NCBI GenBank assembly: GCA_021464415.1
Contig: CM038469.1
Location: forward strand, 14,796,501-14,860,500
Length of the DNA: 64,000 bases
Direction: 5' to 3'
Origin: Lonicera japonica
Taxonomy: Eukaryota; Streptophyta; Magnoliopsida; Dipsacales; Caprifoliaceae
Shown here: positions 44,525 through 55,052 of the stretch, piece after piece
How the letters are laid out: the number at the start of each line of letters is the position of its first letter
Numbering within the stretch: position 1 is the first letter of the stretch
Notes under the pieces: model-generated
What the model saw: the letters and a program-made list of their open reading frames with translations, nothing else
The model's database searches: none
What the model was told of the DNA's origin: nothing
Made by a program: the position numbers and the translations under genes

Positions 44525-44960
44525 AACTTAACAAATTTTTTGATACCATAAAAAAGGATGGGATTTGAGATCAGAGTTAACCCTACATGCAATGTCAAAA
44601 TTTTATTACTCTGGGAATGCATTCTCAAAAGACAAACTGTGGCGGCATTTGTCATCGTCGGTACCTTCTTCCTCATCATCATCACCGGATGATAGCATAT
44701 CGTTGTTGTATAACTCTTTTGCATACATCTCGAGTTCCATCGATCATCTTCAATCTGTCGCAATGCATTATCAACATGATTTCCACCATCTTCGTCCTCA
44801 GACTCCTTATTGAGTTATTGTCATTCTTCTAATCTTTATTGTACTCATCGTTGTCTTCTACATCAGCATCGCTCTCGGTGCCTTCCAACGGCGACTGGAT
44901 CACATCATTGACATGTTCATGTTCATGTTCAGCAGGCCAGGGTCTTATGTGGAGATGGGG
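44525..44960 (-). pseudogene. Frameshifted remnant of an acidic protein, unidentified
   Basis: Minus-strand frames, used in succession, give an acidic sequence: ESDADVEDNDEYN, then ESEDEDGGNHVDNALRQIED, then ELYNNDMLSSGDDDEEEGTD and FENAFPE before a stop. It needs two frame changes, so it is a decayed gene or transposon fragment. The composition and CRHSLSFENAF-type words recall N-terminal parts of MULE transposases, but I do not identify it. Confidence 0.35.
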
Positions 44961-45168
44961 AAGGAAATCTAATGCGCTTACTTGGATTTAATTAATTCCC
45001 CCTGATTCTTTGTGCCTTTCCACTAATTATTACATGGTTCTATTATGATAAATATGCACGTCCAATATTCATTTAATTTTTTTTAACATGCTTTTGAAAA
45101 CCTTTCATCTTAATTCATAAATTTACTTCAAATTAGTTCAATGTTATCGGCTAATGTAATTTTCTTAT

Positions 45169-46525
45169 GGGTAATTTTATTTCTATCCGCGGTTTTTTGC
45201 AGTTTATCCGGCATTGATTTATATTAACATTGAAATAAATTTCTCAAAACTTCCTTATAAAAATTGAGAAGTATATCCACCAATTAATAATCCTTTTAAA
45301 TGTATTTACTTTTAAAATTAGTTTCCTAATTAGAATATACTTCTTTAATAATATATTTTCTTAATTTGTTAAAAGGTATATTGATATAGATTCATTATTC
45401 ATCAAAAATATACAACACTATAAAATTGGGCGGAATTAATTTATATTATTACATCATAATACTAACAAATAATTTTTTTCAACAAATGAGTTTACTATTT
45501 TCTTTTTATTTTTTCTATACAATGAGGGCTCTAAATGAATAAAAATAAAGAAAAATTGGAACTTAAGAAACTAAAAAAGAATTAGTAGCCGAAGGCAACA
45601 AACATATACTTACTATTTAATTACTATTCCAAGATTAATGTGAATTATTGTATAATCTTAATTCTAAAAACAAATGTGAATCATGGACTCTATATAGTCT
45701 AATCTCGAGTCCGGAAAGTGGATATAATTGAGGAGAGGGGTTGGTCCAGTGGTAGGCAACCTCCACCTTTGTCTTGAGGTCAAGGGTTCGACTCATGGGG
45801 TGGGAGGGGAGGGTTTTTCTTTATTTGTAGGATTAAGGAAGAGACTTAGACCTCCCTTAATTTAAAAAAAAAGGTGGATATAGTTAACAATAAATTATAT
45901 ACATTAGAAATATCATTTTACTATACAATTTATGTTTACTTTTTGATATATTATATGATGGTGGATAAAAGCAAAAATTTGGTGGATAACTTACAATTGA
46001 ATTAAAAAGAATCATTATTTTATAAAAATTATGCCAATATTGATTTTTTTAAGTTTATCCAACAACGTGGTTAAACTTAGTGGGCCCTTGTTAATTACTA
46101 ATCAAATTGATTAGGTTGGTTAATTTTTTTTGATTGTTGAAATTTAAATTTTGAATTATCTGATTTTCTATATTTTAGTAATTAATTAAGTTGTTATAAG
46201 TTTTTTGATTGTTTAAATTTAAATTTCGAATTTAATTTTATAGATATTAGTTTCTAGTAAGATTTTAAAAGTTTAGATTAGTTTAATAATCAATTAGATG
46301 ATAGTGACATTATAGGAATAACAATAATATAAATTAGTTTTGTAGCTAGATTAATTTAATTTTAATTATTTATCTGTAAAAGTTTGTATTTTAAACAAAA
46401 CTTTGAACCTTAAAGTATTGGTATAAAAGTTGTGTCCTTAAATAAATAGAGAAAGGAATATTTGTCCTTAAAACTAATTGCCCCTATTTTTATTTATTTA
46501 ATTAAAGTGGATGTACTCATTAATG
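45169..46525. mobile_element. TIR DNA element, copy B, right end missing, with nested SINE
   Basis: Starts GGGTAATTTTATTTCTATCC like copy A at 22114 and stays collinear to TTAAAGTGGATGTACTCATT (copy A 23600). There it stops and unrelated DNA (TTATGGAACCC) begins, so the right end is deleted or transposed over. Relative to A it lacks about 75 bp near 46085 and contains a 144-bp SINE (45730-45873). Non-coding. Confidence 0.8.
45730..45873 (+). mobile_element. tRNA-derived SINE, plus strand, nested in copy B
   Basis: Head GGGGTTGGTCCAGTGGTAGG is an A box and GGTCAAGGGTTCGACTC a B box about 40 bases later: an internal Pol III promoter. The body ends AAGAGACTTAGACCTCCC and a poly(A) run (45864-45872). 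Target duplication GTGGATATAATT (45718) and GTGGATATAGTT (45874) differs at one base. The empty site is seen in copy A near 22897 (GTACACATAATTAAC), which confirms insertion. Confidence 0.9.
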
Positions 46526-46529
46526 TTAT

Positions 46530-47540
46530 GGAACCCATATTCACCACCATGTCCTAAAAAACTCATTTTAACTGTAATTATTAGAGAGATTTTCCAAAAT
46601 CCCATCTCGAATTTAATTTGTAATTGAGATATCATAGGTTTTTGAATTTATACCAAAATTTAATATAAGCACTGGTTTGAGAACCCTACACCTGTACAGT
46701 TATTGTTTTGAAAAACCTAAATCCGATTATTTTCATCATACATAGTCCGAACTTGGTGCTAGAAGTCGATTTATCCGATATGTAGCATTGCATGTATAAG
46801 ATACCATAAGACTTATAACATATGTTTATGATCCATATATAATTACTTGTTAAGATTTCTCTAATACCTAGAAAATCTGTGTCGATTTTGTATTGTGTTA
46901 TCAGATCGTATAATAAATCGGCAAGTATACTATAAGGGTATTTAAAGAAAAAAATGTTATATTTAGGTTGGATCGGATCAAACGGGTTAAATTTATGCTA
47001 ACTTGATCCCGATCAAAACTCGTGACAGGTATTTGTTGTGAAACCCATATTCACTTTAGGCTCAAAAAACTTGTTTCATCCTTGATTTATTATGGAGATC
47101 CTAGTCTATATGAAATCTATAGTGAAATTCAATAGGTGAAAACTTTGTTTTGAAAACTTAAATATGGCCTTTTGATTACATTGTAATGTCGTGCTATTAT
47201 AATTTTATTTAATAAAAAAAATTCATATTGAAATCAGGTTGGAATGGTCAAACAGGTTAAATTAAAAAGAATTTTAAATAAGAAATAAGCATTACAGTTG
47301 TCCTAATTTCACCTAGACATGCCTATGCTTACGTCACTATCGACTTGAACTTATATAGGATTTTCGTTCGAGAACTTATACCCAAAAACTCGTCATAAAC
47401 CTGACACGTTAGGGAGATATCTTAAACCGTTGCATATTTATACCAAAATTTAATATAAGTATCCAGTGAGAAACAACCCGACCCAACCGGTGCATGTTTT
47501 GTTTTGAAAAACCTAAACCGACTCCTTTCAATATGCATGA
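46530..47540. repeat. Diverged duplicated block, about 0.5-0.8 kb apart
   Basis: AACCCATATTCAC occurs at about 46531 and 47042. TTTATACCAAAATTTAATAT followed by AAG occurs near 46650 and 47437, each followed by TTTTGTTTTGAAAAACCTAAA-like sequence (46706, 47499). This looks like an old duplication or a LTR-like pair, but no TG/CA termini or coding region were found. Confidence 0.45.
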
Positions 47541-48340
47541 GATAGAATTCAATGCTAGATTATTACCCACCGTGGCGCATTATATTTGTGAACATATAAA
47601 TATAATATAAGGGACCAAACACAAACGAAAAGAAAAAAAAATGTTTGACAAGGACAATAACCATCTATTATTAATGGCCATTTTGAGTAGTGGAGGTGCA
47701 AGATTAAACAACAGATTTTGAAAGCCCAAAAGTGCAACTTGTTAAATAAATGTGACTAGAAGATGACTCAAAAGTCGTGTTTTTAACTATAAATAACCAG
47801 GCAAACTATTGATGAACTTCCATTTCACAGCACGCTAATTTTAAAGTCACTCTTCTTTTGCAACTTTTGATCGAATTTCTCGCAATATATAAGTCAAGTG
47901 GCCAAGTTGTTCTGGTTTTGTTCGAGATGATAGTATATGATGTAGTTGTGGTAGTGCAGATAAACACTACTTTTACTAAATTTATTAGTACGTAGATAAG
48001 TTTGTCCACCACGTATTTAATATTTGTTGGGACAAATGGTTTGAAGATATTTTGAGTTCGAACTCCTGCAGATACAAATTGTTGCGGCTAACGGCAAGAT
48101 TAGATTTGTGAGTGAGAATTAGTCTTTCAATGTGAGTTTGGGACACCTCGTGAGAAACCAAAAAGAAAAAAAAAGATGAGTCGGTCTGTGATACATGTCA
48201 TACATGTCACTTCGTACATTTGACGAGTGCAAATTTTTTACATGGACATATTTATTTAATTCAAAGAGGTAACATTTTAATTTAATGATTAATCATTAAT
48301 TAAAATAGATTTGATATTAGACGAATTTAACAGATTTATA
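47541..48340. other. Spacer with a possible SINE-like segment at 48024-48178
   Basis: TGGGACAAATGGTTTGAAGA then GAGTTCGAACTCC about 25 bases on, ending in an A-rich stretch (48159-48178), could be an old Pol III retroposon. No target duplication seen. The rest is AT-rich without genes. Confidence 0.3.
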
Positions 48341-48348
48341 TGGATCCA
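48341..48348. repeat. 8-bp target duplication TGGATCCA (left)
   Basis: Identical to 49339-49346. It is itself palindromic, so it visually extends the terminal inverted repeat. Confidence 0.9.
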
Positions 48349-49338
48349 CAGAGCCGGCCCTGGAGTAGGGCAGGCAGGGCAACTGCCCAGGGCCCACAAG
48401 CGAGGAGGGGCATCAAATTTTTTAATATGTGTATATATATGTAAAAAATATTTAATTAATAAGGTATCTTTCTAAGAAAACAATTGCAATTTTTTCAATC
48501 AATGTTTGGATTCTTGTTTAATGCAACAAACTTAGTTTCATTGGATGACGATAAATTGAGAAGATCTTGCATAAATCTTAAAAACGCTTTAAAAGTTAAT
48601 GTTTTTGACGTTAATGAAAAGTACTTTTGTTCAAAATTACTAGTATTGCAATTAATGTTAACTAGTGAATCATATGAAAAAAATGAATCATGAACATCTG
48701 TTAAAATTATAGGGACTGCAAGATATATATATATATATATATATATATTTTCTCAGTTTATAAACTATTATTGACTTTACATGTGAATGTAACATCTGCG
48801 AAGATGAGTTTTTTCAAATTGAAATTGTTAAAATCTTACTTGCGAACCACCATGAATCAAGATAGATTTAAAGGATAAGCAATTTTATGCATTGAAAATG
48901 GTATCTCATTATGATGGAGATATAATTGATTATTTTATTGCTAAAAATGCAAGAAAATGTCATTTTAAATGATTGTTTTGGTCGAAATTTAATGGTTACT
49001 TTTAGTTTGTAGGTACGTTTTAGCATATAGTATCATCATCTAGAAGCTTTTTGTAAGATGAAATGCACATGAAGACCAAAGATGAAGCATATAAGTGCTT
49101 GAATTATTCGTTGTATTGGTTTTAATAGTATATAAAGTATAAACTTGTATATTTTAAAATGAAGCTTGTAAACACTTTAAATTCTTAATTATAATGTGTT
49201 TTTGTTGCAATATAAATTATTTTCATTGAAATGAAATTAATTTATTTTTCTAATAGAAAAAAATTAATATATTTATTTACAAGAGGGCATCATTTTAAAA
49301 TTTCGCCCGAGGCCTAAAATTGGCCAGGACCGGCTCTG
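48349..49338 (+). mobile_element. hAT DNA transposon, internally deleted (990 bp)
   Basis: Termini CAGAGCCGGCCCTG and CAGGACCGGCTCTG are inverted, with one mismatch. An 8-bp duplication TGGATCCA flanks them, both hAT hallmarks. Subterminal GGGCAGGCAGGGCAACTGCCC is a further palindrome-like motif often seen in this TIR family. The inside keeps two relics of a transposase of the TTF-type/zinc-finger-MYM-like hAT class. Too short to be autonomous. Confidence 0.92.
48484..48990 (+). pseudogene. hAT transposase C-terminal relics
   Basis: First relic (48484-48693) contains FNATNLVSLDDDKLRRSC and INLKNALK, matching the helical region before the dimerisation domain. Second relic (from 48804) reads SFFKLKLLKSYLRTTMNQ and DRFKG, then a stop, then AILCIEN. 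This is the hAT C-terminal dimerisation signature (family pattern K-L-K-I-K-S-Y-L-R-S-T-M-x-Q-x-R-L). A TA microsatellite (48722-48748) separates the two. DDE catalytic parts and the zinc finger are absent. Confidence 0.75.
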
Positions 49339-49346
49339 TGGATCCA

Positions 49347-49630
49347 TATGCATTCCGCCAACTAATACACTCTTATCAAATTAATCCACATGAAAACAAC
49401 CTTATTGCTTGAAATTTAATTGTCTAATTAACAAATATTTATCTCATTAAACCCGTGGTTCACTTGCATCTCCCCCCTCAATCTTACCTTTTCTTTAATA
49501 CAGACTAAGAACTCCAAAAAAATAGAGATAATGGGTTATAAGGTCTCGCTCCGTAATGTGTTATAACTCTAAGGACGGATTCATGTTTAATAAAGGGAAG
49601 TAGTACTAATTTCATAATTTGGTTTTACAA
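49347..49630. other. Spacer, no gene seen
   Basis: AT-rich sequence with a CTCCCCCCTC patch at 49471; nothing recognised. Confidence 0.4.
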
Positions 49631-49799
49631 TAAGGACACTTTTCATAATATTAATTTATTTTAAGGAAAATGATAAATGTTGATGGACAAAACTACCCTA
49701 CTATATCATTTATTCTAATTATACAAAAGACATATTATTCTCTCTTATATACACATAGTTTAGAGAGAGAAAACAAAAAACAAGAGAAAAGAGAAGTTG

Positions 49800-49864
49800 T
49801 CTCACTACCACCACCACCACCACCACCTTACTCTCCGATCGTATCTCCGAGAGGATCATCGTTC

Positions 49865-49905
<41 letters not shown>

Positions 49906-49965
49906 TTCTTCTTCTTCTTCTTCTTCTTCTTCTTCTTCTTCTTTTTCTTCTTCTTCTTTTTTTTT
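49800..49965. repeat. Trinucleotide microsatellites (CAC)n, (TCA)n, (TTC)n
   Basis: About eight CAC units (49803-49826), then from 49862 some thirteen TCA units passing directly into about fifteen TTC units ending near 49958. Open frames here (poly-Ser, poly-His, poly-Lys) are artefacts of these runs. Confidence 0.95.
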
Positions 49966-50268
49966 CTAGATCTGCAATCGTAAAACATATATAACTTTTG
50001 ATCGAACCGTTGGATTTGGTTGATTTTTGGATATGTTGTTCGGAAGACAAAGTTACAATTATTGCGCGAAAAATTAAGACAATCAGAAGTCGTTTTGCTA
50101 TCGAAATCGATCAATTTTGACAGCCCAGCGGGATTTGAAAAAAAAATATGATTGTAACTCTTTTTTTTTTATTTTTTCACGAACCATACGTCGATCCATA
50201 TCTATATACATATAAATAAATTGAGTGGATGTTGATCTCATCAATTTTGTTGTTCTCTATTTTGTAAT

Positions 50269-50935
50269 GGTGCTAAAATTATTTTAGCACCTTCTGATTT
50301 GTTGTTCAAGTGGTGTTATCTTATGGTTGTTGTTCAGAAGGTGCTAAATGCATTTAGCACCTTCTGGTTGTGGTGCTTAATGTATTTAGCACCTTCTGGT
50401 TGCTGTCCAGAGGGTGCTAAATGCATTTAGCACCTTCTGGTTGCTCTCTAGGGGTGCTAAATGCATTTAGTACCTTTTGGTTATGGCGCTAAATGCATTT
50501 AGCACCTTCTGGTTGCTATCCAGCACCTTCTGGTTGTGGTGCTAAACGCATTTAGCACCCCTCTGGTTGCTGTCCAGGGGGTGCTAAACGCATTTAGCAC
50601 CTTCTGGTTGCTGTCCAGCGGGTGCTAAATGTATTTAGCACCTTCTGGTTGTGGTGCTAAACGCATTTAGCACCCTCTGATTGCTGTCCAAGGGGTGCTA
50701 AACGCATTTAGCACCTTCTGGTTGCTGTCCAGAGGGTGTTAAACGCATTTAGCACCTTCTGGTTGCTGTCCAGAGGGTGTTAAATGCATTTAGCACCTTC
50801 TGGTTGCTGTCCAGAGGGTGCTAAACGCATTTAGCACCTTCTGGTACCTTTTGGTTGTAGTGCTAAATACATTTAGCACCCTCTGGTTGCTGTGCATGGG
50901 GAGCTAAATGCATTTAGCACCTTCTGGTTGCTGTT
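50269..50935. repeat. Tandem array of about 16 palindromes (GCTAAATGCATTTAGC) with conserved linkers
   Basis: Each unit is a perfect or near-perfect palindrome, GCTAAA-YG-CATTTAGC, extended to GGTGC/GCACC on its sides, followed by TTCTGGTTGCTGTCCAGAGG (long linker) or TTCTGGTTGTG (short linker). I count 16 palindromes; unit length is about 42 or 31 bp. The centre varies as CG, TG or CA-type, as CpG decay would produce. There is no coding potential. Linkers are as conserved as the palindromes, so this is a satellite-like array and not a CRISPR. Confidence 0.93.
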
Positions 50936-50999
50936 GGTGTTATAATGAGACGATATTATAAGGAAGGGGTATTAGTGTCTTTTTTGTATAGTGTCCTTA

Positions 51000-51310
51000 A
51001 TTTACACAGCTAATTTTTAAATGTCCTTTATAATTATATTATTATTATAATGAGCCCTTATACCTAATTGCCTCAAAAAAATATGGATTAATTATATATT
51101 AATAAAATCTTTCATAGAAACTCAAATTTTACATATAAGAAAAAAGTACCAATTTATCAGTTTAACTTTCCAAACATAAGAAAAAAAGAACCAAAAAAAG
51201 GCACCCGCAAATCACCAAATGATCAATATAACGCATAAGTTTTTACGTCATTGTGGCATAAAAATCAAGCACAGATTAAGATAGATAAATATATACCCCA
51301 CCAATATATC
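51000..51310. other. AT-rich spacer, no gene seen
   Basis: Contains another AATGTCCTTTATAAT motif (51019) similar to the AAGGACA repeat family; otherwise nothing. Confidence 0.4.
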
Positions 51311-51313
51311 ACG

Positions 51314-51465
51314 CGTGATTTAAATTGTTGCTTCAGAATATCAGTTACCTTTTAAGTTGAATTGAAATGTGAATGCAGCATTCAATTAAAAGAGATAAAT
51401 TGTTGATTCAAAATATCAGATACCTTTTAAGTTGACTTGAAATGTGCGTTCAGCATTTGAAGAAA
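51314..51465. repeat. Short tandem duplication (about 80 bp unit, two copies)
   Basis: AAATTGTTGCTTCAGAATAT and ACCTTTTAAGTTGAATTGAA in copy 1 recur as AAATTGTTGATTCAAAATAT and ACCTTTTAAGTTGACTTGAA in copy 2. Each ends in TCAGCATT/GCAGCATT. Confidence 0.7.
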
Positions 51466-51646
51466 ATCTCTGGTATAATTTTAAGTAGTTGTTGAATTGA
51501 TCGACCTAGCTAGTTCATGGACGTACTCCAACTTATAGCTATGGCAACAAAGTTGGCTGTTACCCACCAAATTTAATACAATAGTATTTTATTTCAAAAT
51601 CCAACACAAATATATATATATATACATAATTATTCAAAAAGAGTAC

Positions 51647-52285
51647 ATAACCCAAGCTAGCTAGGAGCCTCTAAACTAATAAATAGGTGAATTGAGCCCC
51701 TAAACTATCCAAACCAAACTAAATTAGCCCTTCCATCAACTTGTCATTGAAATTTGGATGGAGACAAAGGGTATTTTTGGCATTCAAGTAAACAACTATT
51801 ACGTAAATGAGATGATATGATCGATCTTTTGTTCCTATTTCGTAAACTTTTCAGATTGGCGCTTATTTTATCTTTCCTCCCCCGTTTCCATTTATGTTCA
51901 TCAAAACCCTAGTTGCGGAATTGATGCTGAAGATTGAAACCTGAAAGTGCATTTCAAATTTCTAGTAATGGAAGGAACATCATGACGTATTATAAATTTC
52001 AAATTCGCTCTTACTGGTTTATTTCCAATTTTTTCCACTTCTTTGTCGAGATTTTCACTCTTATTTTCTTTTTAATTGCTTTGCTATATCTCAAATTGGC
52101 ACCAAAATAGTAGATGAAAAGGGTTGTTTCCGAAAATACCCTTTGTCCCCATCCAAATTTAGATGGTAAGTTAATGGAAGGGTTAATTGGTTGGGTTTGA
52201 ATAGTTTATGGCCTCAATCAACTCATTTAGTAGTTTAGCGACTAAATTGACACAAATGAAACAGTTTAAGAACTTCTGGAGTTAT
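51647..52285. mobile_element. Long-TIR DNA element (MULE-like), 639 bp
   Basis: Arms of about 130-150 bp are inverted. From the left: ATAACCCAAG, CTCTAAACTAATAAATAGGT, CCCCTAAACTATCCAAACC, TTGGATGGAGACAAAGGGTA. From the right read inward: ATAACTCCAG, CTTAAACTG, CCATAAACTATTCAAACCC, TTGGATGGGGACAAAGGGTA. The middle has no transposase. No clear 9-bp duplication. Confidence 0.7.
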
Positions 52286-52879
52286 TTATTCATCAAAAAA
52301 AATGTATTAAATTTGTCACTTAAAATTATATTGGAGCCGTAATCGTCGTACGTACTATGTATAAATTAGGGCACCTTATATGCTGGTTTCCGCTACTAGC
52401 TGGTCCGTTACATTGGGACCACTCTTGTTAACCCTGGGACGGCTAGTTCAGGTACGTTCCCTTTACACTGCTTTCTCATTTTGGGATTTGTACAATGCAA
52501 GAGCATCTTATATATTTCAATTCGACTTCTAGTGCTTTTCCAAAATGTAAATTTGGGTCTACCACTATTGGCTTATTATGTACATAATTTCTGATTTGTA
52601 CTGCCCCATTTGTACACGTACATATATGTTTCTTGGGAGTGCATTTGTGACACTTATTTCTTTGACTCTGTCAACTTTAAATTTGGGATCATATCTTTAT
52701 TATAGTTATAAATTATTATTATTATTATAATGAATTTCATTAATTTCTATGTCAAAAACTAAGAGATAAAGAAAATGTTTTGTAAATAAAGTTACCAAAG
52801 CATGTCTGAGAGAAATACTATGAAATTTCAAAAGTGTATTAAAAGTTGTAATTTAAATAATTTTGAATCACGCATTTGT
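52286..52879. other. Spacer, no gene seen
   Basis: AT-rich spacer without recognisable gene or repeat. Confidence 0.4.
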
Positions 52880-52884
52880 ATTGG

Positions 52885-53085
52885 AGTTTGGGAGAGATAA
52901 AGTAATGAATTATATATGAAAATTTGCTGAATTTTTTTTTTTTTTTACAAAGTGATGATTTCATAATACAACTTTTCATATACATTTGGGAGAGATAAAG
53001 TAATGAATGATATATGTTGATTTGCTGAATTATTTTATTTTTTTTACAAAGCGATAATTTCATAATACAACTTTTTATATACATT
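52885..53085. repeat. Tandem duplication, two copies of about 100 bp
   Basis: TTTGGGAGAGATAAAGTAAT in both copies, followed by GAATTATATATG/GAATGATATATG, TTTGCTGAATT, a T-run, ACAAAG.GAT, and TTTCATAATACAACTTTT. An inverted relative of the last part occurs near 15240-15290. Confidence 0.8.
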
Positions 53086-53089
53086 ACAG

Positions 53090-54440
53090 CTTTTTTTCAT
53101 ACAAGTATGAATCGACAACCACCACAATAAAGATCGATCAACAAATGCTTCAATAGTAATATTTATATGATTTGAATCCAAGATCTCTTTGTTACGAGTA
53201 TAGGAAGGACGCCAACAGCATACAAAGCTAAAAGTGACTTTTAGACGGTGCTTTTAGGTTTTTCTTTTGGGTTGTGTAACATTGCTCGGTACGTCCAAAC
53301 AGAATTTAATTATGACGAGCAATGAGAAGTACTCCAAATCAGGCAACATTTCCAAATTTGTTAATTAATTACAAGGCTTTCAAGTGTTTGGAATGCATTG
53401 AATTAACCATATTCATCTAAGCTTCTAAAAACACCTTATTATTCTTAATTATATTTTTCTCTCTTTCTTTTCTTTAAACACACATGTAATTTTTTTTAGT
53501 ATATGCATATATCACCAGTTTAGTTAACCAAATTTATGTAGACAAAGCACCTTAATTTTTGTCTTCCCAAACAAAAATAATGTGAAAGTCAATTACGTGG
53601 GGAACCAGACTTCATCATGTAATATAATACGTCACATCAACTTGACTAAACCCATCCATATATATTAATCAACTGTTAAATTCATCAAATTTAATTTATG
53701 GTCCAAATTTTCATGCATCCGTACACAAAATAACATGTCAACTGTTAAATTTGTCATTTCTAAGGTTTCCACGCCTTTTAATGTTGGCAAAATCTTGAAC
53801 ACTAATTTAAATATGTACTAAATAGAAGTTAATATGAACCGTTTAAATTTAGAATCAATGTTCCTGTTCGATTAATATACTAGTTTGTTTAGAGTCTTAA
53901 ATTAAAAAATATAGTTATTTTTTGTAATGTGACTGTCAAAATAATACGAACTTTTGTCAGAATATTGTATATAATTAAAAATAAAATGTATAATAACTCG
54001 ATGCACTAATTATTTTAGCAATGATGCCGTGCTTTATGCTATATTTGGATTAAAGTTATAAATGGTAGGAACATCTTTGAGATCGAGTAGTTGAAAAGTT
54101 AATAGGAATTAAAGCCAATTTCCATAAATAACCAATCATTATTACAATGACTATATGATACATAAAATCTTCGGCTATTTTTTTTTCAAAGGACTGTTTC
54201 TTTTACTACTTGCTTCAATAATTTTGCAGTTTGCTTAGTAGAACTCAAGAACAGGAAAATTGCATTCTCCGCCAACATTTTCACTTTTTACCTCCTTCCC
54301 ATTTTGAGTTATGAAAACACTCATTGAAGAGAATACTGTCATTTTCTCATACAAACGTGTAACTTTGCAGTTTTGATGCTAACACATTTGGCAGCTAAAG
54401 AAATGTATAGTATTTTGACTACCTTATATATCGGATTCTT
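53090..54440. other. AT-rich spacer, no gene seen
   Basis: AT-rich DNA with scattered short frames; nothing recognised. Confidence 0.4.
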
Positions 54441-54447
54441 CAATGCG

Positions 54448-54975
54448 TTAATGATTCGTAGCCAATTACTCAGCAAAAAAGCGAAGGAATCAAAATACGA
54501 TTAAGTTAATTGGTGCAAAAGATCAATCATGAAAAAAAATTTACAACAAATTTCATGGAAATGATCTATGTAATAGGTAGAAAATCTCTACAAAATTTCA
54601 ACAGCAAATTTAATTGATCCGGAAGTTGGCCTTTACTACACCATTAATCTTTTTAAATTTAGACATGTACGTAGTATACTTATAAGAAGTAATCAATTGT
54701 CATGCCCTAATTAATTCGGAGCCAGCTACTCAGTGAAAAACAAAGGAATAAAAATATGATTAAGCTAATTGGTGCAAAAGATCATTAATCATGAAAGAAA
54801 ATTAAAACTAATTTTGCAGAGATGGTGTTTATAATGATCGAGTAGAATATCGATCTCTGCAAAATTTTAATAAGAAATTTTATCCGGAAATAGTCTCTAC
54901 TACACAATTGATCTTTTTAAAAAAAAATTAGCATCAACACGTACTATACTTTTATGAATTAATCAAATATCATGC
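54448..54975. repeat. Tandem duplication, two copies of about 260 bp, each with a hairpin
   Basis: AGCCAATTACTCAG (54460) and AGCCAGCTACTCAG (54720) open the copies. Shared landmarks are TTAATTGGTGCAAAAGATCA, TATCCGGAA/GATCCGGAA, CTACTACAC and ATTGATCTTTTTAA. Each copy carries a hairpin-family unit (54547-54599 and 54810-54867). Non-coding. Confidence 0.8.
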
Positions 54976-55015
54976 CATAATTAATTTTTATGTCTCTATC
55001 TCTTTCTTTTGCTCC

Positions 55016-55018
<3 letters not shown>

Positions 55019-55051
<33 letters not shown>
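55019..55051. repeat. (CT)n microsatellite
   Basis: About 16 CT units in a row. Confidence 0.95.

Positions 55052-55052
<1 letters not shown>

Larger units (their letters stand above)
49631..50999. other. Composite repeat block bounded by inverted 9-mers
   Basis: TAAGGACAC at 49631-49639 and GTGTCCTTA at 50991-50999 are exact inverted copies at the two edges. Between them lie three trinucleotide runs (49800-49965), a unique 300-bp stretch (49970-50265, containing GATCGAACCGTTGGAT), and the palindromic array (50269-50935). This may be one non-autonomous element with a variable core, though 9-bp ends could also be chance. Confidence 0.4.

Noticed and set aside
46530..47540. LTR pair of a short retroelement
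   Set aside because: Only scattered shared strings; no TG/CA ends, primer site or coding region.
49670..50114. Open frames of 99, 131 and 65 codons on both strands
   Set aside because: They are translations of trinucleotide repeats (poly-Ser, poly-Lys, poly-His) with no domain.
50269..50935. CRISPR-like look of the palindromic array
   Set aside because: The linkers between palindromes are conserved rather than unique, the window is plant nuclear DNA, and there are no cas genes.
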